A stretch of 64,000 nucleotides of DNA from Pseudorhodoferax sp047601025 (GTDB taxonomy: Bacteria > Pseudomonadota > Gammaproteobacteria > Burkholderiales > Burkholderiaceae_C): contig NZ_JASGJZ010000001.1 in assembly GCF_047601025.1 (NCBI RefSeq), positions 3,410,001-3,474,000 on the forward strand, given 5' to 3'. The position numbers and the translations under genes were made by a program. Positions 8,916 to 16,318 of this stretch are shown in pieces. Within the stretch, counting starts at the first letter, position 1; every line of letters starts with the position of its first letter. Below the pieces are notes generated by a model. It worked only from the letters and a program-made list of their open reading frames with translations, had not been told where the DNA came from and ran no database searches.

Positions 8916-9010
8916 GGGGCGGTTGCGCCGGCGGCGCGGCGAAGCGGGCGCCGAGAATAGCAGCCGGCGTTGCGGGGTTTGCGCGGGGAGGGAGCGCGGA
9001 AGGCGACTCC

Positions 9011-9016
9011 TATAAT
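9011..9016 (+). promoter_or_regulatory. Putative -10 box for the Bug-protein gene
   Basis: A perfect TATAAT followed by a T-run lies 70 bases before the ATG at 9086, in the gap between two divergent transporter genes. No good -35 box is visible at 16-18 bases upstream, so an activator or an extended element may be needed. Confidence 0.4.
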
Positions 9017-9085
9017 TTTTTTGCCGGCCGGATGCCACGAGCGCCGCCACCGGTTCCGATCCACCTCACGCGGAGTCCTCCCTCG

Positions 9086-10048
9086 ATGCAACGCCGTTCC
9101 GTCTTCACCCTCGCCCTGCTGGCCGCGGCCGGTACCGCCTTCGCCCAGTCCTATCCGACCAAGCCGATCAAGCTGGTCGTGCCGTTCGCGCCGGGCGGGA
9201 CCACCGACATCATCGCCCGCGTGATCGCCGATCCGCTGGGCAAGGTGCTGGGCCAGCCCGTCGTGGTGGACAACCGGGGTGGCGGTGGCGGCATCATCGG
9301 CGCGGCCGAGACCGCGCGCTCCGCGCCCGACGGCTATTCGCTCGGCGTGGCCACGGTGTCCACCACGGCGGCCAATCCGGCCATCAACCCCAAGGTGCCG
9401 TACAACCCCATCACCGACTTCACGCCCATCATCAACATCGCGGCCACGCCCAACATCATCGCGGTGAACCCGAGCTTCCCGGGCAAGGACTACAAGGGCT
9501 TCGTGGCCGAGCTGAAGAAGTCGCCCGGCAAGTATTCGTACGCGTCGTCCGGCACCGGCGGCATCGGCCACCTGCAGATGGAGCTGTACAAGGGCATGGC
9601 CGGCGTGTTCGTCACCCACATCCCGTACCGCGGCGCCGGCCCGGCGCTGAACGATACCGTGGCCGGCCAGGTGCCGATGATCTTCGACAACCTGCCGTCC
9701 ACGCTGCCCTTCGTGCAGTCCAACCGGCTGCTGCCCATCGTCGTGGCCGCGCCGCAGCGCCTGGCGTCGCTGCCCAACGTGCCGACCTTCAAGGAAGTCG
9801 GCCTGGAGCCGGTGAACCGCATGGCCTTCTACGGCATCCTCGGTCCCAAGGGCCTGCCCAAGGAGATCGTCGACAAGATCAACGCCGGCGTGCGCAAGGC
9901 GCTGGAAGACCCGGCCGTGCGCAAGCGCATCGAGGAGACCGGCTCGCTGATCATCGGCAACTCGCCCGAGCAGTTCGCGGACCAGATCAAGGCCGAGTAC
10001 GACGTCTACAAGAAGGTCGTCGAAAGCGCCAAGCTGACGCTGGAGTGA
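9086..10048 (+). CDS. Tripartite tricarboxylate transporter binding protein (Bug/TctC family)
   Basis: This 320-residue periplasmic protein has a clear signal peptide: MQRRSVFTL, a hydrophobic core, and cleavage around AFAQ. The mature start YPTKPIKLVVPFAPGG is typical of Bug proteins, which bind carboxylates or related small acids for TctAB permeases or sensors. CGGAG at about 9071-9075 precedes the ATG. Bug proteins are very abundant in Burkholderiales and are often orphans; this one has no TctA or TctB beside it. The tctBA pair at 60156-62105, which lacks its own tctC, could be one of its partners. Its stop overlaps the start of xerD (GTGA). Confidence 0.9.
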   Translation: MQRRSVFTLALLAAAGTAFAQSYPTKPIKLVVPFAPGGTTDIIARVIADPLGKVLGQPVVVDNRGGGGGIIGAAETARSAPDGYSLGVATVSTTAANPAINPKVPYNPITDFTPIINIAATPNIIAVNPSFPGKDYKGFVAELKKSPGKYSYASSGTGGIGHLQMELYKGMAGVFVTHIPYRGAGPALNDTVAGQVPMIFDNLPSTLPFVQSNRLLPIVVAAPQRLASLPNVPTFKEVGLEPVNRMAFYGILGPKGLPKEIVDKINAGVRKALEDPAVRKRIEETGSLIIGNSPEQFADQIKAEYDVYKKVVESAKLTLE

Positions 10049-10971
10049 CCGCCGCGCCGGCCCCGGACGCGGCCAGCCTGGGCCGCGTCGACGCCTTCAT
10101 CGACGCGCTGTGGCTGGAGCAGGGGCTGGCCCGCAATACGCTGGCCGCCTACCGGCGCGACCTGACGCTCTACGCGCAGTGGCTCGCCGGGCAGGGCGGC
10201 CGGGGCCTGGACGCGACGTGTGAGGCCGACCTGCACGCCTATTTCGCGGCGCGCCACGCGCGCACCAAGGCCACCTCGGCCAACCGCCGGCTGACGGTGT
10301 TCAAGCGCTACTTCCGCTGGGCGCTGCGCGAAGGGGCGATCGCGGCGGATCCCACGCTGCGCCTGCAATCGGCCCGCCAGCCGCTGCGCGTGCCCAAGAC
10401 GTTGACCGAGGCCCAGGTCGAGGCGCTGCTGGCCGCGCCGGACGTGCAGGCGCCGCTCGGCCTGCGCGACCGTGCGATGCTGGAGTTGATGTACGCCAGC
10501 GGCCTGCGCGTGTCCGAGCTGGTGTCGCTGCGCACCTTCCAGATCGGCCTGAAGGAAGGCGTGCTGCGCGTGACCGGCAAGGGTGGCAAGGAGCGCCTGG
10601 TGCCGTTCGGCGAGCTCGCGCAGGAATGGCTGGAGCGCTACCTGCACGAAGCCCGGCCCGAGTTGCTGGCTGGCCGCCAGAGCGAGGACCTGTTCGTGAC
10701 CTCGCGCGGCGCGCAGGCCGGCCAGGCCATGTCGCGCGTGATGTTCTGGAGCCTGGTCCGCAAGTACGCGCTGGCCGCCGACATCCGCGTGCCGCTGTCG
10801 CCGCACACGCTGCGCCACGCCTTCGCCACGCACCTGCTGAACCACGGCGCCGACCTGCGCGCGGTGCAGATGCTGCTGGGGCATGCGGACATCTCGACGA
10901 CGACGATCTACACGCACGTGGCGCGCGAGCGGCTGCATGCGCTGCACGCGCGCCACCATCCGCGCGGGTGA
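10045..10971 (+). CDS. xerD: Site-specific tyrosine recombinase XerD
   Basis: This 308-residue tyrosine recombinase has an N-terminal SAM-like core-binding domain (about 10-100) and a C-terminal catalytic domain. Catalytic residues are visible in ASGLRVSELV (Arg), the box HTLRHAFATHLL (His-x-x-Arg), the His of LLGHADIS, and the Tyr nucleophile in TTTIYTHV. Length and motifs fit chromosomal XerD, which with XerC resolves chromosome dimers at dif. The GTG start overlaps the stop of the Bug-protein gene. No phage or integron genes are adjacent, so it is treated as the housekeeping enzyme rather than an island integrase. Confidence 0.88.
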   Translation: MTAAPAPDAASLGRVDAFIDALWLEQGLARNTLAAYRRDLTLYAQWLAGQGGRGLDATCEADLHAYFAARHARTKATSANRRLTVFKRYFRWALREGAIAADPTLRLQSARQPLRVPKTLTEAQVEALLAAPDVQAPLGLRDRAMLELMYASGLRVSELVSLRTFQIGLKEGVLRVTGKGGKERLVPFGELAQEWLERYLHEARPELLAGRQSEDLFVTSRGAQAGQAMSRVMFWSLVRKYALAADIRVPLSPHTLRHAFATHLLNHGADLRAVQMLLGHADISTTTIYTHVARERLHALHARHHPRG

Positions 10972-10983
10972 GGCGGCGCCCGT

Positions 10984-12318
10984 TCAGGCCGCGGCCACGG
11001 CCGGCGCCGGCAGCACCGTGCCGCTGCACGCCCCGAAGCCGATGCGGCGCGCGCCGGCGCGTTCGCACCAGGCGCGCAGCTCCACCGTGTCGCCGTCGGC
11101 CAGGAAGCCCCGGCTCTCGCCGCTCGGCAGCGCGATCGGCTCCGTGCCGCCGCGCGTGAGCTCCAGCAGCGAGCCGTTCTGCCCCGCGCCCGGCCCGGAC
11201 AGCGTGCCCGAGCCCAGCAGGTCGCCGGGGTTCAGGTTGCAGCCGCCGGCGGTGTGGTGCGCGACCAGCTGCGCGGCGGTCCAGTAGGCGGCCTCGCGCA
11301 TGTTGCCGTGCGACAGGCGAAGCGGCGCCTGGCCGGCCTCGCGCATGCGGGCGGACTGCAGCCAGACCTCCAGGTGGACGTCCAGCCCACCCTGGCTGCG
11401 GTTGGCCGGGCAGTCCAGGTAGGGCAGCGGCGCCGGGTCGCCCGCGGGGTGGGCGAACGGCGCGCGGAACGGCGCCAGCGCCTCCATCGTCACGACCCAG
11501 GGCGCCAGCGTGCTGCCGAAGTTCTTGGACAGGAAGGGGCCGAGCGGCTGGTATTCCCAGGGCTGGATGTCGCGGGCCGACCAGTCGTTGAACAGCGCGG
11601 CGCCGAACAGGTGCTGCTCGGCGCGCGCGATCGGGATCGGCTCGCCCAGCGCATTGCCGGGGCCGACCAGGAAGCCCAGCTCCAGCTCGTAGTCCATCCG
11701 CCTGGACGGGCCGAACGCGGGCTGCTCGTCGGCCGGGCCCTTGGTCTGGCCGTTCGGCCGGCGCACCGGCGTGCCGCCGACGACGATGGACGAGGCGCGG
11801 CCGTGGTAGCCGATCGGCACCCACTTGTAGTTGGGCAGCAGCGGGTTGTCCGGGCGGAACTGTTTGCCGACCGCGGTGGCGTGGTGGATGCCGATGTAGA
11901 AGTCGGTGTAGTCGCCGATGCGCGCGGGCAGCGCGTACGCGGCCTCGGCCTGCGGCACCAGCGCCCCAGCCAGGCGGGCCTGGGCCGCGGCGCCGGTGCG
12001 CAGCAGGCGCGACAGCGCCAGCCGCAGCGCGGACCAGGCCGGCGCGCCCAGGGCCATCAGCGCGTTCAGGCGGTCGGCGCAGGCGGCCTGGGCCGCGCGC
12101 TGCGCCGCGCCGTCGAACACGCCGGCCTGGACGGCGGCCGTGAGGTCCAGGACCTGCTCGCCGATCGCCACGCCGACGCGCAGGGCCTCGGCGCTGCCGC
12201 GGCGGCGGAACACCGCGAACGGCAGGTTCTGGATCGGGAAGTCGGTGTCGGCCGCGTTGGCCGAGGCGACCCAGCTGGTCAGCGACGGGTCGTGGGTTTC
12301 GTTCAGGGGCATGGTCAT
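10984..12318 (-). CDS. fahA: Fumarylacetoacetase
   Basis: This 444-residue enzyme of the large fumarylacetoacetase type catalyses the last step of homogentisate (tyrosine/phenylalanine) breakdown, giving fumarate and acetoacetate. It has a small N-terminal domain, then the catalytic core with DYTDFYIGIHHATAVG (about 137-152) and GYHGRASSIVVGG. The metal-site region is MDYELELGFLVGPGN, followed by LFNDWSARDIQPWEYQPLGP. It lies 43 bp downstream of hmgA on the same strand, presumably in one operon. The maleylacetoacetate isomerase gene of the pathway is not in the window. Confidence 0.93.
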   Translation of the reverse strand: MTMPLNETHDPSLTSWVASANAADTDFPIQNLPFAVFRRRGSAEALRVGVAIGEQVLDLTAAVQAGVFDGAAQRAAQAACADRLNALMALGAPAWSALRLALSRLLRTGAAAQARLAGALVPQAEAAYALPARIGDYTDFYIGIHHATAVGKQFRPDNPLLPNYKWVPIGYHGRASSIVVGGTPVRRPNGQTKGPADEQPAFGPSRRMDYELELGFLVGPGNALGEPIPIARAEQHLFGAALFNDWSARDIQPWEYQPLGPFLSKNFGSTLAPWVVTMEALAPFRAPFAHPAGDPAPLPYLDCPANRSQGGLDVHLEVWLQSARMREAGQAPLRLSHGNMREAAYWTAAQLVAHHTAGGCNLNPGDLLGSGTLSGPGAGQNGSLLELTRGGTEPIALPSGESRGFLADGDTVELRAWCERAGARRIGFGACSGTVLPAPAVAAA

Positions 12319-12361
12319 GGGGTGTGGCGGGTCCTGCGGGTCGGTGGGAGCGCGGCGCGGG

Positions 12362-13666
12362 TCAGCGCCTAGCGGGGTCGAAGTGCCTGGCCAGGCCCTG
12401 CCAGCAGCGGTAGTAGCCGTGCTGCAGCAGCGGCGACGCGAGTGCGGCGCGCGTGGGCTGGATCACGGCCGGCGTCTCGAACATGAAGGCCATGGTGTGG
12501 TCGATGTAGTCGGGCTTGCTGGTGTCGGCCGCGCTGGCCTTCTCGAAGGTCTCGGCGTCGGGGCCGTGGCCGGTCATGCAGTTGTGCAGCGAGGCGCCGC
12601 CGGGCGCGAAGCCCTCGGCCTTGGCGTCGTACACGCCCTCGATCAGCCCCATGAACTCGCTGGCGACGTTGCGGTGGAACCAGGGCGGGCGGAAGGTGTC
12701 CTGCATCGACAGGATGCGCGGCGCGAAGATCACGAAGTCGATCGAGTCCACGCCCGGCGTGTCGCTGGGCGCCTGCAGCACCAGGAAGATCGACGGGTCC
12801 GGATGGTCGTAGCTGATCGAGCCGATCGCGTTGAAGCGCCGCAGGTCGTACTTGTAGGGGGCGTAGTTGCCGTGCCAGGCCACCACGTCCAGCGGCGAAT
12901 GGCCGATGCGCGCGCGCCAAAAGCGGCCGTTGAACTTGGCCACCAGCTCGAAGTCGCCCTCGCGGTCCTCGTAGGCCGCCACCGGCGTGCGGAAGTCGCG
13001 CGGATTGGCCAGGCCGTTGGAGCCGATCACGCCGAGGTCGGGCAGCCGGAACGCGGCGCCAGGGTTCTCGCAGACGTAGCCGCGCGCGCGGCCGTCCGGC
13101 AGCCGGACCTGGAAGCGCACGCCGCGCGGGACCACCGCGATCTCCAGCGGCGCCAGCGCGACCACGCCCATCTCCGTGGCCAGTTCCAGGCGGCCCTGCT
13201 CGGGCACGATCAGCAGCTCGCCGTCGGCGTCGTAGAAGAAGCGCCGGTCCATGGACTGCGTGGCCGCATAGCGGTGGATGCCGCAGCCGGCGTTGCCGGC
13301 GATGCTGACCATGCCGTCGACGAAGTCGGTCGGCGCCGTGGGGAAGGGCAGAGGATCCCAGCGCAACTGGTTCGGCGGCGTGGGCACCTCGTCGAAGCCG
13401 CCGGTGCCGTGGCTCAGCCAGTGCGCGCCGACCTCGGCGGCCAGCTCGAACGGCTGGTGCAGCGCGGCCGGGCGGATGCGGTAGGTCCAGCTGCGCCGGT
13501 TGGCATGGCGCGGCGCGGTGAAGGCGGTGCCGCTCAACTGCTCGGCGTACAGGCCGTAGGGCGCGCGCTGCGGCGAATTGCGGCCGTCCGGCAGCGCGCC
13601 GGGCAGGGCCTCGGTGGCGAACTCGTTGACGAAGCCGCTCATGTAGCGGTTGTCGGTCAAGGGCAT
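12362..13666 (-). CDS. hmgA: Homogentisate 1,2-dioxygenase
   Basis: This 434-residue non-haem iron dioxygenase opens the ring of homogentisate to maleylacetoacetate. The N-terminus YMSGFVNEFATEALPGALP is typical. The iron-site residues are visible as WFHRNVASEFMG (His, Glu) and LHNCMTGHGPD (His). I chose the ATG at 13666 because the open frame runs further into the divergent LysR gene, and CTGGAG sits 8-13 bases before this ATG. It forms an operon with fahA and is divergent from a LysR regulator, with a candidate operator between them. Confidence 0.93.
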   Translation of the reverse strand: MPLTDNRYMSGFVNEFATEALPGALPDGRNSPQRAPYGLYAEQLSGTAFTAPRHANRRSWTYRIRPAALHQPFELAAEVGAHWLSHGTGGFDEVPTPPNQLRWDPLPFPTAPTDFVDGMVSIAGNAGCGIHRYAATQSMDRRFFYDADGELLIVPEQGRLELATEMGVVALAPLEIAVVPRGVRFQVRLPDGRARGYVCENPGAAFRLPDLGVIGSNGLANPRDFRTPVAAYEDREGDFELVAKFNGRFWRARIGHSPLDVVAWHGNYAPYKYDLRRFNAIGSISYDHPDPSIFLVLQAPSDTPGVDSIDFVIFAPRILSMQDTFRPPWFHRNVASEFMGLIEGVYDAKAEGFAPGGASLHNCMTGHGPDAETFEKASAADTSKPDYIDHTMAFMFETPAVIQPTRAALASPLLQHGYYRCWQGLARHFDPARR

Positions 13667-13768
13667 GGCATGTCTCCAGGTCGGGATGCGGCAGGGGCGG
13701 CGGCCGCGTGTGGCGCAACAATAGCGAACGCGCCGTGCGCTGAACAGGCGCGCGAGGCGATGCCATGT

Positions 13769-13783
13769 ATCAGGAACGTTGAT
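13769..13783 (+). promoter_or_regulatory. Candidate LysR-type operator between hmgA and its regulator
   Basis: ATCAGGAACGTTGAT contains the T-N11-A core of LysR boxes with ATCA/TGAT arms. It lies 15 bases before the regulator start codon and about 100 bases before hmgA, a usual place for an autoregulatory and activating site. Only sequence symmetry supports it. Confidence 0.4.
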
Positions 13784-13798
13784 GGAGGTCCCCGCCGC

Positions 13799-14740
13799 AT
13801 GCTGAACCTGGACCTGCGGCTGCTGGAGATCTTCGAGGAGATCTACCGGACCAAGAGCGTCTCGGCCGCCGCCGCCAGCCTGGGGCTGGCGCAGTCCAGC
13901 GTGAGCATGGGCCTGCGCCGGCTGCGCGAGCGCTTCGGCGACCCGCTGTTCGTGCGCACCTCGGCGGGCATGGAGCCCACGCCGCGCGCGGCCGAGCTGT
14001 GGCAGCCATTGGCGCAGGCGCGCGCACTGATCGTGGATGCACTGCGGCGCAGGAGCAGCTTCGACCCGCAGCAGTCCACCCGCGGCCTGCGGCTGTGCAT
14101 GACCGACGTGAGCCAGGTGGTGATGCTGCCGGCGCTGCAAGCGCGGCTGGCGCAGGAGGCGCCGCACCTGGGCATCGAGGTGCTGCCGGTGTCGGCCGAC
14201 ACGCCACGGCTGCTGGAGCAGGCCGATGCGGAGCTGGCGATCGGCTCGATCGGCGACCTGGAGGGCGGCTTCATGGAGCAGGCGCTGTTCGACGAATCCT
14301 TCGTCTGCGTGGCGCGGGCCGGCCATCCGCGCATCGGCAGGACGCTGACGCTCAGGGCCTTCCGCGAGGCCTCGCACGTGGAGATCGTGGCCCAGGGCAC
14401 CTCGCACTGGCTGGTGGCGCGGGCGCTGCAGGCGCAGGGCCTGGCGCCGCGCATCGGCCTGAAGCTGCCGAGCTTCCTGGCGGCCGAGGCCGTGGTGGCG
14501 CGCACCGACCTGGTCTGCACCGTGCCGCGCAGGCTGGCCGAATCGATGGGCGACCCGCGGCTGCGCATCCACGAGCCACCGTTCGATGTGCCGGCCTACC
14601 GCATCAAGCAGCATTGGCACGCGCGTTACCAGCACGACGCGCGCAGCCGCTGGCTGCGCGCGCTGGTCGTGGACGTGTTCCGCAGCAGCGGCCGGGGCGC
14701 GCGCCCCGTCGCCGGGGCCCGGCGGGGGCCGAAGGGCTGA
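13799..14740 (+). CDS. LysR-family transcriptional regulator, probable regulator of hmgA-fahA
   Basis: This 313-residue regulator has an N-terminal winged helix-turn-helix (LDLRLLEIFEEIYRTKSVSA then LGLAQSSVSMGLRRLRERF, about 4-48). A substrate-binding domain follows from about 90. GGAGG at 13784-13788 supports the ATG at 13799. A large in-frame extension upstream is only the antisense of hmgA and fahA. Divergence from hmgA suggests it controls homogentisate catabolism, with homogentisate or an intermediate as the likely effector. The effector is inferred from position only. Confidence 0.85.
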   Translation: MLNLDLRLLEIFEEIYRTKSVSAAAASLGLAQSSVSMGLRRLRERFGDPLFVRTSAGMEPTPRAAELWQPLAQARALIVDALRRRSSFDPQQSTRGLRLCMTDVSQVVMLPALQARLAQEAPHLGIEVLPVSADTPRLLEQADAELAIGSIGDLEGGFMEQALFDESFVCVARAGHPRIGRTLTLRAFREASHVEIVAQGTSHWLVARALQAQGLAPRIGLKLPSFLAAEAVVARTDLVCTVPRRLAESMGDPRLRIHEPPFDVPAYRIKQHWHARYQHDARSRWLRALVVDVFRSSGRGARPVAGARRGPKG

Positions 14741-14777
14741 CGGGGCGGCTTTTGCGGCTTGCGCCGCTTCAGTCGCT

Positions 14778-16076
14778 TCAGCCGCCCATGGCCTCGGCCC
14801 AGGCCAGCGCCTGCAGATGCGCCATGTTGACCTGGCGGTTGGACAGGTGCAGCGCATTGGCGACGCGCGCGAACACCTCCTCGTTGCCGCTCTCGCAGGC
14901 CTCGGTCAGCTCCAGCAGCGGGGCGTAGACGCCCGTGCGCTGCAGCAGCGCGTCGACCACCGGCTGCGGCAGCGCCACGGTCTGCAGCGCCTTGGCCAGC
15001 GGCACGCCCAGCATGGCGTCGACCAGCGAGAACGCGCCGACGACGAAGGCGTTGTCGCATTCCTCGGGCGCCAGCAGCTCGGCCGCCAGCAGTTCCATCA
15101 GCCGGCCGCGCACCACGGCGGTGCGGCCCGCGACCGGCGGCGCGCCGCCGCTGCGCGAGGTGGTCAGCAGCAGCCGGGCCCAGTGGGACAGCTTCTGGTG
15201 GCCGAGGATCATGACCGCGTGGCGGAACGAGGTGATCTCGCAGTTCAGCCCGAGGCCCGAGGCGTTGATGAAGCGCAGCAGGTTGAACGCGAGCGTGGGG
15301 TCGCGCTTGAGCAGCTCCTCCAGCAGGGCCGTGTCGGCGCGGCTGCGCACCAGGTTGAACAGCTGCAGGATGGTGGCCTGCGGGGGCCGGATGGTCTGTA
15401 CCTTCACGACCGCCGGCTTGTCCAGCCAGTAGCCCTGGAACAGCCGGATGCCGCAGTCCGACAGCATCCGGTGCTGCTCGGCCGTCTCCACCTTCTCGGC
15501 GATCAGCTGGGCGTCGGTGCCGGTGCGCGCGAAGGCCACGAAGGGCTCGATCTTCTCGGGCGCCAGCGCCGCCCTGTCCAGCTTCACGTAGGCCGCCAGC
15601 GGCCGCCAGGAGGCGTAGCCGCGCGTCAGCACGGTGTGGTTGAAGGCGAGCCGGAAGCCCTCCTTGCGCAGGCTGGCCAGCACGGCGGCCAGCTCCTCGA
15701 TGGCGCCGGGCGCGTGGTCGGGCGCGGGCGGCACCTCCAGCACCACCTTGCCGGGGTGGATCAGCTCCAGGTGCCCGGCCTTGAGGCTGGCGTGCGTGCA
15801 GTTGATGAACACCAGCTTGTTGCCGACCAGCGCCTCGGTGTCGGCGAACGACAACGCGTTGAACAGCAGCGCGGCGTCGCTGTCGGCGGTATGCGCGGCC
15901 GGCGAGGTGGAGCGGTCGAACAGCTCGTAGCCGAGCACGGCCCGGTTCTCGCCCACGATGGCCTGGCGCGCGATGGCGATCTGGTTGCCGGCTTCGAGGG
16001 GGGCGGGCGCCGTCGGCGTCGGCGCGTCGGAGAGGAGGGAAGACATGGTGGAGGCCCGGGCAAAGGTCGGTTCCAT
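14778..16076 (-). CDS. HDOD-domain signalling protein with degenerate EAL domain (YuxH type)
   Basis: The N-terminal half (about residues 30-225) resembles an EAL phosphodiesterase fold, with AIVGENRAVLGYELFDRS at the start. The catalytic EAL triplet is replaced by ELF, and the downstream acidic metal ligands are not apparent, so c-di-GMP hydrolysis is unlikely. The C-terminal half (about 230-430) is an HDOD domain (RDPTLAFNLLRFINASGLG, then ITSFRHAVMILG). Proteins of this YuxH architecture act in signalling in many Proteobacteria. The start could also be the ATG at 16046 (MSSLLSD); neither has a clear ribosome site. Confidence 0.82.
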   Translation of the reverse strand: MEPTFARASTMSSLLSDAPTPTAPAPLEAGNQIAIARQAIVGENRAVLGYELFDRSTSPAAHTADSDAALLFNALSFADTEALVGNKLVFINCTHASLKAGHLELIHPGKVVLEVPPAPDHAPGAIEELAAVLASLRKEGFRLAFNHTVLTRGYASWRPLAAYVKLDRAALAPEKIEPFVAFARTGTDAQLIAEKVETAEQHRMLSDCGIRLFQGYWLDKPAVVKVQTIRPPQATILQLFNLVRSRADTALLEELLKRDPTLAFNLLRFINASGLGLNCEITSFRHAVMILGHQKLSHWARLLLTTSRSGGAPPVAGRTAVVRGRLMELLAAELLAPEECDNAFVVGAFSLVDAMLGVPLAKALQTVALPQPVVDALLQRTGVYAPLLELTEACESGNEEVFARVANALHLSNRQVNMAHLQALAWAEAMGG

Positions 16077-16318
16077 GGGGGCGCCGGGTCAGCGCGTCCG
16101 GCCGGGCCGGACTGGCGGCACCACGGCCAGGCGGCGGGAGGCTGCGAATCGGCTGGCCGGGCGCGCGATCGGGCCGGGGGCGGCGGCAGCGGTCATGAGG
16201 GCGGCGGGGTCGGCCAAGAACGATGGGAAGATGCGTGGAATTCTAGGTCGCACCACCTTATTCGCGCGGCCCTCAAACCAATACGGCGCTGCACTTGAAA
16301 CAAGAATCGCACGAAAAG

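Noticed and set aside
10045..10971. The tyrosine recombinase as an integrase marking a genomic island
   Set aside because: Length and motifs fit chromosomal XerD; no tRNA, att-like repeats or phage genes are adjacent.
11918..13798. An in-frame N-terminal extension of the LysR regulator of more than 600 residues
   Set aside because: The extension is antisense to fahA and hmgA; the helix-turn-helix begins right after the ATG at 13799, which has a ribosome site.
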